From the NCBI RefSeq assembly GCF_004118375.1, contig NZ_SDHX01000001.1:3165693-3229692 (forward strand): a DNA stretch of 64,000 nt. The letters run 5' to 3'. Below the pieces are notes generated by a model that saw nothing but the letters and a program-made list of their open reading frames with translations, was not told the origin of the DNA and searched no databases. Origin of the DNA: Oleiharenicola lentus. Its GTDB lineage: Bacteria; Verrucomicrobiota; Verrucomicrobiia; Opitutales; Opitutaceae. Below, piece by piece: positions 1-7,833 of this stretch. The translations under genes were made by a program, and so were the position numbers. Numbering within the stretch: position 1 is the first letter of the stretch; each line of letters opens with the position of its first letter.

Positions 1-382
1 CGCCGACCTTCCCCCGCGCAACGCGCTCCTGATCGGCCTCGGCCAGTGCCTGGCGCTCTGGCCCGGCACGAGCCGCTCGATGGTGACCATCGTGGGCGGT
101 TATCTGGCCGGCCTGAGCCCGGCGAAGGCCGCGGAATTCAGCTTTCTGGTGGGGTTGCCCACTCTGGGAGGCGCCGCCCTTTACAAGGGCGTGAAGTCCG
201 GCCCCGCCATGATCGAGGTATTTGGCTGGAGCAACGTGCTGTTGGGAGCAGGCGTGGCGTCCATTTCAGCCCTGATTGCGGTCAAGTTTCTGGTTCACAT
301 CATCTCCCGCTACGGCCTGGCTTTCTTCGCCTACTACCGGCTGGCCTTGGCGCTGATCCTGACGATTGTCTATCTGCTCTGA
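1..382 (+). CDS. uppP: Undecaprenyl-diphosphatase UppP (BacA), C-terminal part
   Basis: Integral membrane enzyme that dephosphorylates undecaprenyl diphosphate to recycle the lipid carrier for peptidoglycan and other envelope glycans. The window opens inside the gene, in the frame starting at base 2; about 126 residues are visible. The family signature LALWPGTSRS lies near bases 50-78 and provides the catalytic Ser/Arg region. It is followed by several hydrophobic helices and ends in a hydrophobic C-terminus (LALILTIVYLL), as usual for UppP. The N-terminal half lies outside the window, so the true start cannot be seen. The next gene, rpmF, begins about 120 bases downstream. Confidence 0.93.
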   Translation, partial: ADLPPRNALLIGLGQCLALWPGTSRSMVTIVGGYLAGLSPAKAAEFSFLVGLPTLGGAALYKGVKSGPAMIEVFGWSNVLLGAGVASISALIAVKFLVHIISRYGLAFFAYYRLALALILTIVYLL

Positions 383-505
383 GCGACAGCGACTCGGCTG
401 ACGAGTAACTACTTGACGGCTCCCACCGCCAACCTTACCACCCTTACCTTTATACAGAAAACAGCGTCGGTTTTTACACCCCCGGCGCACTACCAAACCT
501 GATTT

Positions 506-682
506 ATGGCCAATCCGAAACGCAAACAGTCCAAGCGCCGCAGCGCCAACCGCCGTGCCGCCAACGCCTTCAAGGCCCCCCAGTTCTCCAAGGACACCGA
601 CGGCGGCGCTTTCCGCCCGCATCGTGTGAACCCGAAGACCGGCATGTATCGCGGCCGGCAGGTTCTCAACGTCGAGGTCTGA
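506..682 (+). CDS. rpmF: 50S ribosomal protein bL32
   Basis: A 58-residue basic protein (MANPKRKQSKRRSANRRA...) that matches bL32 in length and in its Lys/Arg-rich start. bL32 is a structural protein of the large ribosomal subunit. It lacks the CxxC zinc-binding pairs of C+ bL32 paralogues, so this is the zinc-independent form. It sits directly upstream of plsX and fabH, the classic rpmF-plsX-fabH order that couples ribosome and fatty-acid synthesis. The bases before the ATG are CTGATTT, with no Shine-Dalgarno sequence. A TATACA hexamer at 451-456 could be a -10 element, but no good -35 box stands at the right distance. Confidence 0.95.
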   Translation: MANPKRKQSKRRSANRRAANAFKAPQFSKDTDGGAFRPHRVNPKTGMYRGRQVLNVEV

Positions 683-756
683 TCGGGTTAGCGGCTGGGT
701 TTTTCGCCATCCACCCCGATACCGCCAGTCCCGCGCCCGGTAACGCCCGCATTGCG

Positions 757-1791
757 GTGGACGCGATGGGCGGAGACTTGGGTCCGTCCGAGGTCGTCGC
801 GGCGGTTCAGCTCGTGCTGGCCGATGAGACGATGGATCCCATCACGCTCGTGGGCGACCAAGCGGTGCTGTCGCCCTTGCTGAGCACCGCCGGGCTCGCC
901 GGTAACCCGCGGGTTTCGATCCTGCACGCCTCCGAGGTGATCACCATGGAGGACAAACCGCTGCAGGCCCTCAAGCGGAAGAAAGACTCTTCGATGGTGA
1001 AGGCCATCGATCTGGTCAAAACCGGCGAGGCCCGCGTCACCATCAGCTGCGGCAACACCGGGGCCCTCATGGCCGGCAGCACCCTGCGCCTCCGCATGAT
1101 GGATGGCGTGGATCGCCCCGCCCTGGCCGCCGTCATCCCGCGTGAAGGCGGCCATTTCATTTTGATCGACGCCGGCGCCAATCCCGAGGCCAAGCCCGAA
1201 CACCTCGTGCACAACGCCATCCTCGGCGCCAATTACGCCAAGGTGATCCTGGGCGTCGCGGCCCCCCGCGTCGGCTTGCTCACCATCGGCACCGAGGAAG
1301 GCAAGGGCAACTCCCTCATCACCGAGACGCATGATCTCCTGAAGCGGCTCGACGGCGTGGTGAACTACGCCGGCCCCATCGAGGGCTTCCAAGTTTTCCG
1401 CGACACCGTGGACGTCGTCGTCTGCGACGGCTTTGTCGGCAACACGCTGCTCAAGACCTGGGAATCGCTGGCCAAATTCATCACGGGCATGCTCAAGCAG
1501 GAGCTGCAGGCCAACCCGCTCCGCATCGGCGGCGCGCTGCTCGCCAAAGGTGCCTTCGACGCCCTGAAATCGCGGATGAACCCCGACCGTTACGGCGGCG
1601 CCCCGCTCCTCGGCGTGCGCGGCAACATCCTCAAGGCCCACGGCTCGAGCAGCCGCCACGCCATGGCCAATGCCATCCGCGCCGCCGCCAAGATCATCCA
1701 CCAGGACCTTTACCAGCACTCCGAACAGGACGTCGCCCGCGCCAACGCCCTCCTCGATCCCCCGGCGGCTCCGGCCGCCCCCGCTTCCTGA
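757..1791 (+). CDS. plsX: Phosphate acyltransferase PlsX
   Basis: Converts acyl-ACP to acyl-phosphate, the first step of phospholipid synthesis by the PlsX/PlsY route; a peripheral membrane enzyme. The N-terminal VDAMGGDLGP motif and SCGNTGALMAGS are family signatures, and about 344 residues is the normal length. The listed start is a GTG at 757, but this falls inside the conserved block (families usually read RIAVDAMGGD, and the codons just upstream here encode ARIA). The frame is open upstream to 409 without any ATG, GTG or TTG, so initiation may use ATT 751, CTG 679 or another non-standard codon. The stop is 8 bases before fabH. Confidence 0.93.
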   Translation: MDAMGGDLGPSEVVAAVQLVLADETMDPITLVGDQAVLSPLLSTAGLAGNPRVSILHASEVITMEDKPLQALKRKKDSSMVKAIDLVKTGEARVTISCGNTGALMAGSTLRLRMMDGVDRPALAAVIPREGGHFILIDAGANPEAKPEHLVHNAILGANYAKVILGVAAPRVGLLTIGTEEGKGNSLITETHDLLKRLDGVVNYAGPIEGFQVFRDTVDVVVCDGFVGNTLLKTWESLAKFITGMLKQELQANPLRIGGALLAKGAFDALKSRMNPDRYGGAPLLGVRGNILKAHGSSSRHAMANAIRAAAKIIHQDLYQHSEQDVARANALLDPPAAPAAPAS

Positions 1792-1799
1792 TTTCTCCC

Positions 1800-2786
1800 A
1801 TGGCTTCCGTCATCATCGCCGGCGTCGGCTCCTACGCCCCCGCCCAGGTGCTCACCAACGAAGAACTTTCCAAACGGGTCGATACCTCCGACGAGTGGAT
1901 CCGCACCCGCTCGGGCATCCGCGAACGGCGCATTGCCGCGCCCGACGAGGCCTGCTCCGACCTTGCCCTCAAGGCTGCCGCCAATGCCCTCGCTGACGCC
2001 AAGATCAGCGCCGCCGACATCGACCTGCTGATCGTGGCCACCTGCACGCCCGACCTGCCCCTGCCCTCCACCGCGTGCCTGGTGCAGCACAAGCTCGGTG
2101 TCCCGGCCCACGCGACCTGCTTTGACATTGCCGCCGCCTGCTCGGGCTTCCTCTACGCCCTCGAGATCGCCTACGGCCAGCTGCAGACCAACCGCTACAA
2201 GCGCGCCCTGATCATCGGCGCCGAAAAACTTTCCACGATCACCGACTGGACCGACCGCACCACCTGCGTGCTCTTCGGCGACGGCGCCGGCGCGGCCGTG
2301 CTCATGAAGTCGCCCGAGCCCGGCAAAGGCATCCTCGGCACCGACCTCGGCGCTGACGGCGAATTTGTGGACAACCTTTACATTCCCGCCGGCGGCAGCC
2401 GCACCCCGGCCTCGGCCGAGTCCGTGGCCAAACGCGACCACTGCATCCGCATGAACGGCCGCGAGGTGTTCAAGAGCGCCGTCCGCGTCATGGAGACCGT
2501 GGCCCGGGAAATGATGGAACAACACCAGCTGACTCCTGACCAAATCAGCCTCGTGGTTCCCCATCAGGCCAACATCCGCATCATCGAGGCGCTCGCCGGC
2601 AACCTGAAGATGCCGCTCGACAAGTTCTTCGTAAACCTCGACCGCTACGGCAACACCTCGTCGGCCACCATTCCCCTCGCCCTCGACGAAGCCCGGAAGG
2701 CCGGTCGCATCAAGCCCGGTGACACCACGCTGCTCGTCGCCTTCGGCGCTGGCTTGACCTACGGAGCCGCGCTGGTTCGATGGTAA
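1800..2786 (+). CDS. fabH: 3-oxoacyl-ACP synthase III (KAS III)
   Basis: Condenses acetyl-CoA with malonyl-ACP to start type II fatty acid synthesis in the cytoplasm. The 328 residues match the family length. The Cys-His-Asn triad is visible: Cys114 in AAACSGF, His255 in VVPHQANIR and Asn285 in RYGNTSSAT. The gene is spaced 8 bases from plsX and overlaps the next reading frame by 7 bases if that gene begins at 2780, so it belongs to one transcription unit. The start codon is preceded by TTTCTCCC, with no Shine-Dalgarno sequence, a context repeated at many genes here. Confidence 0.97.
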   Translation: MASVIIAGVGSYAPAQVLTNEELSKRVDTSDEWIRTRSGIRERRIAAPDEACSDLALKAAANALADAKISAADIDLLIVATCTPDLPLPSTACLVQHKLGVPAHATCFDIAAACSGFLYALEIAYGQLQTNRYKRALIIGAEKLSTITDWTDRTTCVLFGDGAGAAVLMKSPEPGKGILGTDLGADGEFVDNLYIPAGGSRTPASAESVAKRDHCIRMNGREVFKSAVRVMETVAREMMEQHQLTPDQISLVVPHQANIRIIEALAGNLKMPLDKFFVNLDRYGNTSSATIPLALDEARKAGRIKPGDTTLLVAFGAGLTYGAALVRW

Positions 2787-3865
2787 AACTTATTTTCATG
2801 CGTCGCCCCACTTCTCTTCCCCTCCTGGCCGTCCTTGTGGCGGTGATGCTCGCCCCGCTCCGCCTGTCCGCCGACCTCGTGTGGACCCCGGAGAGCGGCT
2901 GGAAAGTCCAGGGCGGCGTGCTCGCCAGCCTGCAGGGCGAGGAAGGCCGCAACGCCCTCGAGCTCATGAACAAGGCCCGCGCCGCCGAGGAAGCCGGCGA
3001 AGACGGTCGCGCGCTCAAGGCCTACACCCAGGTCACCAAGAAGTATCCCAATTCCGTTTACGCCGCCGAAGCCCTCTTCCGCACCGGCCTCATCCAGCAA
3101 AAGCAGCGCAAATACCACAAGGCTTTCCAGACCTACCAGGTGCTGGTGGCCGGCTACCCGAATTCCGAAAAGTTCAACCAGGTCATCGGCGAGCAATACC
3201 GCATCGCCTCCGACCTCGCCGAGGGCAAGCGCGCCAAGACCGTCTGGTGGCTCCCCGGTTTCCGCAGCCGGGAGCGCGCCATCGCCTATTTCGAGACCAT
3301 CGTGATGACCGCGCCCTTCAGCGATTATGCGCCCCTCGCGCTCATGAACGCCGCCCGCGGTTACAAGAAGATGAACGAGACTCCGGCCGCCATCGACGCC
3401 CTGGACCGGATGATCAGCACCTACCCGCGCAACGTCCTCACCCCCGATGCCTACCTGCGCATCGCCGAGACCCATGCCTCGCTCGTGGACGGCCCCGCCT
3501 ACGACCAGGCCTCCACCCAGGACGCCATCACCTACTACGAGGATTACATGATTCTCTTCCCCGGTCACAACGGCATGGTCGCCGCCGAATCCGGTCTCGC
3601 CGACATGAAGTCCGTGCTCGCCCGCAGCAAGATGGTCATCGGCGACTACTACTACAAGCACCGCAAAAATTACAAGGCGGCCAAGGTCTTCTACAACGAG
3701 GCGATCACCGCCTATCCCGATTCCGCCGTCGCCACCGAGGCCCGCGAAAAGCTGACCGTCGTTGACGCCAAGCTGGAGGAACAGGCCAAGGTCACCCCGC
3801 CGGATGGCTCCGGCCCGCCCAAGCCCGCCCCGGCCAAGAAGACGAAGCGGTTCTGGATTTTCTAA
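2780..3865 (+). CDS. BamD/YfiO-like outer membrane assembly TPR protein
   Basis: A 361-residue secreted protein with TPR-like repeats: YTQVTKKYPNSVYAAEALFRTG near 75-100, the paired YFETIVMTAPFSDYAPLALMNAA in the middle, and a final repeat YNEAITAYPDSAVATEAREKL. This arrangement resembles BamD, the TPR lipoprotein of the beta-barrel assembly machine. An N-terminal hydrophobic stretch acts as a signal peptide, but no lipobox Cys follows it, so it may be soluble or exported differently from classical BamD. Initiation at ATG 2798 (MRRPTSLPLL) would remove the overlap with fabH and give a better signal peptide. The Pro/Lys-rich tail ends in KRFWIF. Its position upstream of an LptE-like gene supports an envelope role. 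Confidence 0.75.
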   Translation: MVKLIFMRRPTSLPLLAVLVAVMLAPLRLSADLVWTPESGWKVQGGVLASLQGEEGRNALELMNKARAAEEAGEDGRALKAYTQVTKKYPNSVYAAEALFRTGLIQQKQRKYHKAFQTYQVLVAGYPNSEKFNQVIGEQYRIASDLAEGKRAKTVWWLPGFRSRERAIAYFETIVMTAPFSDYAPLALMNAARGYKKMNETPAAIDALDRMISTYPRNVLTPDAYLRIAETHASLVDGPAYDQASTQDAITYYEDYMILFPGHNGMVAAESGLADMKSVLARSKMVIGDYYYKHRKNYKAAKVFYNEAITAYPDSAVATEAREKLTVVDAKLEEQAKVTPPDGSGPPKPAPAKKTKRFWIF

Positions 3866-3889
3866 GACCGGGAGGGCTCGCCTCCCGAT

Positions 3890-3970
3890 CATTGTGAACG
3901 AAGTGAAGAATCCAGTGACACCGGACGGCATGTTGGCTTCCTCTGGATTCTTCGCTGCGCTCAGAATGAC
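3890..3970. repeat. REP-like palindromic element, copy 1
   Basis: Inverted repeat of about 80 bp. The left arm contains GTGAACGAAGTGAAGAATCC and the right arm contains GGATTCTTCGCTGCGCTCAG followed by AATGAC; the arms are nearly reverse complements. Related copies lie at 7738-7819 and 37731-37811. The right end of this copy contains the ATG used by the LptE-like gene. Confidence 0.85.
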
Positions 3971-4487
3971 ACGCTTGGTAAATCTCCTCTCTGTTCTCTG
4001 CCTTCTGGCCTCCGCCCTCGGCCTCGCCGGCTGCACGGGCTACCAGCTCGGCACCGGCAGCGCGCCCAAGTTTGCCACCCTTTTCGTGGCTCCGGTCAAA
4101 ACCGAGGCCCTCATCCCGCAAGCCCGCGCTGAGCTCACCACGCGCGTGCGCGAGGCCTTCATCCGCGACGGACGCGTGCGCCTCGTGAACTCGGCCGAAG
4201 CCGCCGACGCCGTGCTGGAGATCACCGTGGCCGGCTACAAACGCGACGTGGCGGTCACGCGGGCCGACGACACCGGCCTCGCCCGGCGCTTCGACGTGAC
4301 GCTTCAGGCCCGCGCCACGCTGCTCAACAACCGCGACCGGAGCCATTTCTTTACCGACCGCGTGATCGAGTCCAAACGCGGCGCCATGACCGATGACGGT
4401 CTCGTCCCCGCCGAAAGCCAGCTTCTGCCGGTCCTCGGCGAATCGCTCGCGACGGAAGCCGTCAGTGCCGTGCTCGACACCTGGTGA
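3966..4487 (+). CDS. LptE-like lipoprotein (LPS assembly)
   Basis: Predicted outer-membrane lipoprotein of 173 residues. A hydrophobic signal peptide ends in the lipobox LAGC, giving a lipidated Cys followed by TGYQLGTGS. A GYQL-type start to the mature chain and the length fit the LptE/RlpB family, which plugs LptD and delivers LPS to the surface. The frame stays open further upstream, but ATG 3966 gives an ideal signal peptide; TTG 3975 is an alternative. The ATG lies within the right arm of a REP-like repeat, and the signal-peptide codons follow a 7-base period (3983-4017), so this 5' end may have been built from repeat DNA. Family assignment is by architecture, not by catalytic motifs. 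Confidence 0.7.
   Translation: MTRLVNLLSVLCLLASALGLAGCTGYQLGTGSAPKFATLFVAPVKTEALIPQARAELTTRVREAFIRDGRVRLVNSAEAADAVLEITVAGYKRDVAVTRADDTGLARRFDVTLQARATLLNNRDRSHFFTDRVIESKRGAMTDDGLVPAESQLLPVLGESLATEAVSAVLDTW
3983..4017. repeat. 7-bp periodic pyrimidine-rich array inside LptE-like signal peptide
   Basis: Five consecutive heptads of the form TCTNNYC (TCTCCTC, TCTGTTC, TCTGCCT, TCTGGCC, TCCGCCC). The array follows the REP-like element almost directly and is translated as the hydrophobic core of the signal peptide. Confidence 0.5.
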
Positions 4488-4578
4488 GGCTGGAGCGGCG
4501 GCCCATAGTCTCCGGATCACGCGCCACGATGGTCATAGACCGTCGCCAGAGGATTCCGGGATTGAGCCTCTTCCTCGC

Positions 4579-4614
4579 TCTGTCATCTGTCCTCTGACTC
4601 CTGTCATCCGGTCC
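4579..4614. repeat. 7-bp periodic array abutting the rpe start codon
   Basis: Heptads TCTGTCA, TCTGTCC, TCTGACT, CCTGTCA and TCCGGTC end one base before ATG 4615. There is no Shine-Dalgarno sequence; the array occupies the whole leader of rpe. Confidence 0.65.
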
Positions 4615-5274
4615 ATGCCCAACGCCCCCCTCCTCGCTCCCTCCCTGCTCGCCGGTGATCACGGTGCCCTCGCCGCCAGCGCCCAGGTTGCGGCCGAGGC
4701 GGGTGCCCCTTGGCTGCACCTCGACATCATGGACGGGCATTTCGTGCCGAACCTGTCCTTCGGACCCGAGACCCTCGCCGCCCTGCGCCGGGCGGGACTC
4801 AAGACCTTCTTCGACACGCACCTGATGTTGTCCGAGCCCCACCGCTACGCGGACGCCTTTGCCAAGGCCGGGGCCAACCTCATCAGCATCCACATCGAAC
4901 CTGCCTACGACCACCGCGCCACCCTGGCCCGCATCCGCGCGCTCGGTTGCCAGTGCGGCATCGTGCTGAATCCCGGCACGCCCGCCTCGGCCATCGAACC
5001 CTTGCTCGATGCCGTGGATCTCGTGCTCGTGATGACCGTCCAGCCCGGTTTTGGCGGACAACCCTTCCGTGCCGACATGCTGCCGAAGTTGCGCGAGATC
5101 GATGGCTGGCGCCGGAGCCGCGGCCTGAATTTCCGTCTCGAGGTGGACGGCGGCATCGACCTCGGCACCGCGGCGCAGTGCCGTGCCGCCGGCACCGACA
5201 CCTTTGTCGCCGGCACCTCGTTCTTCAAGGCATCCGACCAGGCGGCCTTCGCCGCCGCGATGGCCGCGTTGTAA
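4615..5274 (+). CDS. rpe: Ribulose-phosphate 3-epimerase
   Basis: Interconverts ribulose 5-phosphate and xylulose 5-phosphate in the pentose phosphate pathway; cytoplasmic TIM barrel. At 219 residues it has normal length. Family landmarks are APSLLAGDH at the N-terminus, the metal/catalytic block HLDIMDGHFVPNLSFGP, FFDTHLMLSEP, the phosphate-loop region VMTVQPGFGGQPF and the second catalytic Asp in EVDGGID. ATG 4615 was chosen because the preceding 200 in-frame bases encode no conserved sequence and contain a 7-bp repeat array. The gene is followed convergently, with 3 bases between, by the - strand gene ending at 5278. Confidence 0.95.
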   Translation: MPNAPLLAPSLLAGDHGALAASAQVAAEAGAPWLHLDIMDGHFVPNLSFGPETLAALRRAGLKTFFDTHLMLSEPHRYADAFAKAGANLISIHIEPAYDHRATLARIRALGCQCGIVLNPGTPASAIEPLLDAVDLVLVMTVQPGFGGQPFRADMLPKLREIDGWRRSRGLNFRLEVDGGIDLGTAAQCRAAGTDTFVAGTSFFKASDQAAFAAAMAAL

Positions 5275-5277
5275 CGC

Positions 5278-6048
5278 TCAGGAACCGGCCGGTGCGGGGC
5301 CGCCCTCGTAAATGAACGGCTGGCGCACTTTCACGCAGGTGGGCTGACCGGCGCGGGTTGGCGGGGCAAATCGGAGCTGTTGCAGCGTAAGCAGCGCGCT
5401 GCGCGCCACGGTGTCGTTGTCGGAGGAAACGATCCGGGGAATGCGGGGCTGACCCAGATGATCCACGTAGTAGTCCACCACGCAACGTCCGCTGGCCGTG
5501 CGTCCCTCGTCGTCGGCGAGCACCACCAGCTTGCCGGCCGTCATCGCCAGCGGCGCGTCGAGCTCGGCCTGGTCGGAATGCCGGAAACCGTGGTGCTCTT
5601 TCGCATTCGCATAAATTCGCCGGGAAACCGCATCGGCCGACGAGGATCCGAACGGCCGCGCAACGAGTCCGTCCTGCAACGCCCGCTGTTCGGGATCGAA
5701 GAAAGTCACGCGGACCTCGGCCGTGGATTGAACGGTGCGACCGTTGAGCGTCGCCGCCTCGAAAATCGTCTCGCGGATCGCCTGCGCCGCCCGTTCCAGC
5801 AGCTCGTGGTGCGTGGCCTCGACCGCCACAAATTCGACCAGCCGGCTCTCCTCATCCACGGTGACCAGGCATCGCACCATCGGTTTTTCGAGCAGCAAGG
5901 CGCGGAGTTTTTCCGGCAGGCGCACCTCGAGCGAGGTTCTCACCATCACCGGCTGAGCGCCGTCGGTCGGATTATCCGCCCGGGCGGAGAGCACCGTGCC
6001 ACCCAGGACCACACCCGCAACGGAAAGCAGACGGAGAAATACAATCAT
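5278..6048 (-). CDS. Periplasmic protein with two TonB C-terminal-like domains
   Basis: A 256-residue exported protein with a cleavable-looking signal peptide (MIVFLRLLSVAGVVLGG...SARA). Two alpha/beta segments resemble the TonB C-terminal fold: one around residues 40-115 (VRCLVTVDEESRLVEFVAVE, then FEAATLNGRTV) and a second around 165-250 (GRCVVDYYVDHLGQPRIPRI, ending LRFAPPTRAG). Both show the pattern 'transmission variable - later exponent - FxPAxxxGxPV' seen in TonB-domain proteins. There is no N-terminal membrane anchor plus proline-rich linker, so it is not a classical TonB. Its role is unknown. The predicted translation start follows CCCGC. Confidence 0.6.
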   Translation of the reverse strand: MIVFLRLLSVAGVVLGGTVLSARADNPTDGAQPVMVRTSLEVRLPEKLRALLLEKPMVRCLVTVDEESRLVEFVAVEATHHELLERAAQAIRETIFEAATLNGRTVQSTAEVRVTFFDPEQRALQDGLVARPFGSSSADAVSRRIYANAKEHHGFRHSDQAELDAPLAMTAGKLVVLADDEGRTASGRCVVDYYVDHLGQPRIPRIVSSDNDTVARSALLTLQQLRFAPPTRAGQPTCVKVRQPFIYEGGPAPAGS

Positions 6049-6102
6049 GCGGGAAACCTAGTCCCTCCGCCGCCGCAATCCAGTCGGAGTTATGCAACAA
6101 AC

Positions 6103-7725
6103 TCAGTATGTGCCCCGGGCTGTGCGTTCCGCGCGCTGGTATTGGGCGCGGAAATGCCCGGCCAGCTCGCTGGCGAAGCGCACCTCGTCCACCTTGTTCT
6201 TGGACGTCAGTGCCGGCTTCACCCTGGCGAACATCTGCTCGTAGCCGACGGCCGAGAGGTCGGTCAGCACGGCCAGCGCCTCGGCGCGGCGCGCGGCGGG
6301 AACCCCGGGGGCGTTGATCGCCCGCCAGGCCGCGGCCAGCTCGTTGTGGGTGTCGATGCCCATGATGCGGATCACAAAGGACATCTCGCGGAACAGGTTG
6401 CCGGTCCACGCCGAGTTATAGACCAGCGGGGCCTCGCCGGCGTAGGGATTCACCTCGGGATCGGAACGGTGCGCCGCGAATTCTGGTGTGCGGTAAAAGT
6501 CCTTGCGGATCGGGAGCCGGCGCAGGGCGAAGTGCTGCGGCCCGCCGGGGGTGCCGGGTTTGAAGTTCCAGAGCTTCTGGCCCTCCATGGACATCACGTA
6601 TTCGATGAAGGCCTCGGCGATCTGCCGGTTGGGCGCACCGCGCATCAGGGCGATCGGATCGGGCGAGAGCGTGGTGCCGCCCTCGGGCATGTGGAAGCCC
6701 AGGCGCTGGCGTCCGCTGCGCTCCGCCGAACTCTGCTCCTGGTAACGGCCGTAGAAATCGATGCACATGCCGACCGCACAGTTGCCCGCCGCCACGTCGA
6801 TCGGCGGTTTCTGCGACGAATCGGTGAAATAGCGGGCGTTGGCACTCACGAGCAGGAGCAGCCGCAGGCCACGCTCCCAGCCTTGCGCCACGGCCTGTTT
6901 CTCGAGCTCGGCCCTCGGCCGGCCGGTGTCGGCGACGAGCTTCGTCCATTCCAGATAGATCTGCTCCTGAATGATGCTTTCAAAGGACTTCGCGATGGAA
7001 CCGCTCTTGGTCGGGTCGCACACGGCGACTTCACCGAGGTATTTCGGGTCGGTCAGGTCGGCCCACTCGCGCGGCGGCGCGGTGATGCCGAGCCGCGCGA
7101 GGGCGTCGTGGTTGTAGAGCATGCCGTGGCCGCTGAGCACGGGGCCGAGCCAGCGGCCCTGCCTGTCGCGGAACGGCTCGCCGGTGTAGCTGGCCGGGAT
7201 CACGTCGTCGGTGAACCACTCGGGGCGGCGCTGCAACAGGCCGGAATCCACGATGCGGCCGGCATCGGCCTGCCGGATAAAGTCAAAGGTGCCGCCGCCG
7301 AAGAACACGTCGATGCCGCAGCCGACCTCCGACGCAAGGAACTCGCGCCGGGCCTCCTGCGCCTCCGGGTTGGCGTCCTTCGCCAACCGCGCGTTTGCGA
7401 ATGAGGCCTGCACCTCCATGCTCCACGACTTGCCGAGCTTGCGGGTCCAGTGGTTTTGAAACGACGCGATATATTCCGACTCAAGGAAGCGCGCGATCTC
7501 GCTCGTGCCACCGATCACCCGCCAGTCAATCGTCACGGTTTTGCCGGTCTTCGCCCGATACCATTCCTGGAATCCCTGCGCATATTCCTGCCGGATGGCC
7601 TCGTTGTGGGGCGTGATGATGACCACCGTGCCGTCGGCGCGCCCGATGGTCTTCTTGGCCGGACGCAGCGCGAACGGGAGCGCCACGACGGTCAGCAGGG
7701 CGAGGATGATGAGGGCGCGGTTCAT
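6103..7725 (-). CDS. ABC transporter extracellular solute-binding protein
   Basis: A 540-residue exported protein with an N-terminal hydrophobic segment (ALIILALLTVVALPFAL) followed by VVIITPHNEAIRQEYAQGFQ, typical of iron(III)- or polyamine-type periplasmic binding proteins (AfuA/FbpA, PotD style). A middle region reads NHDALARLGI..PREWADLTDPKYLGEVAVCDPTKSGS, the classic hinge segment of this superfamily. It is longer than most members (about 330-400), with an extra C-terminal helical part. One of the few genes here with a strong Shine-Dalgarno (AGGAGG, 6 bases before ATG). The ABC ATPase gene lies upstream on the same strand, separated by a REP-like repeat. The substrate cannot be read from the sequence. 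Confidence 0.85.
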   Translation of the reverse strand: MNRALIILALLTVVALPFALRPAKKTIGRADGTVVIITPHNEAIRQEYAQGFQEWYRAKTGKTVTIDWRVIGGTSEIARFLESEYIASFQNHWTRKLGKSWSMEVQASFANARLAKDANPEAQEARREFLASEVGCGIDVFFGGGTFDFIRQADAGRIVDSGLLQRRPEWFTDDVIPASYTGEPFRDRQGRWLGPVLSGHGMLYNHDALARLGITAPPREWADLTDPKYLGEVAVCDPTKSGSIAKSFESIIQEQIYLEWTKLVADTGRPRAELEKQAVAQGWERGLRLLLLVSANARYFTDSSQKPPIDVAAGNCAVGMCIDFYGRYQEQSSAERSGRQRLGFHMPEGGTTLSPDPIALMRGAPNRQIAEAFIEYVMSMEGQKLWNFKPGTPGGPQHFALRRLPIRKDFYRTPEFAAHRSDPEVNPYAGEAPLVYNSAWTGNLFREMSFVIRIMGIDTHNELAAAWRAINAPGVPAARRAEALAVLTDLSAVGYEQMFARVKPALTSKNKVDEVRFASELAGHFRAQYQRAERTARGTY

Positions 7726-7737
7726 CCCACGCCTCCT

Positions 7738-7819
7738 GTCATCCTGAACGAAGTGAAGGATCCAGAACGATGTGCGACGACGGTCATGCGGCTGGATTAT
7801 TCGCTGTGCTCAGAATGCA
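7738..7819. repeat. REP-like palindromic element, copy 2
   Basis: Left arm GTCATCCTGAACGAAGTGAA plus GGATCC, right arm CTGGATTATTCGCTGTGCTC plus AGAATG. It is about 80 bp, as in copies at 3890-3970 and 37731-37811. It sits between the ABC ATPase stop and the solute-binding protein start, where it could affect mRNA stability or termination. Confidence 0.85.
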
Positions 7820-7833
7820 AACAAAGGGATCCC

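Noticed and set aside
4393-4614. N-terminal extension of rpe
   Set aside because: The frame is open, but the text overlaps the end of the LptE-like gene and a 7-bp repeat; conserved Rpe sequence begins at 4615.
5380-7404. Long + strand open frame opposite the solute-binding gene
   Set aside because: It is an antisense frame kept open by high GC; no family motif, and the - strand gene has clear signal and binding-protein text.
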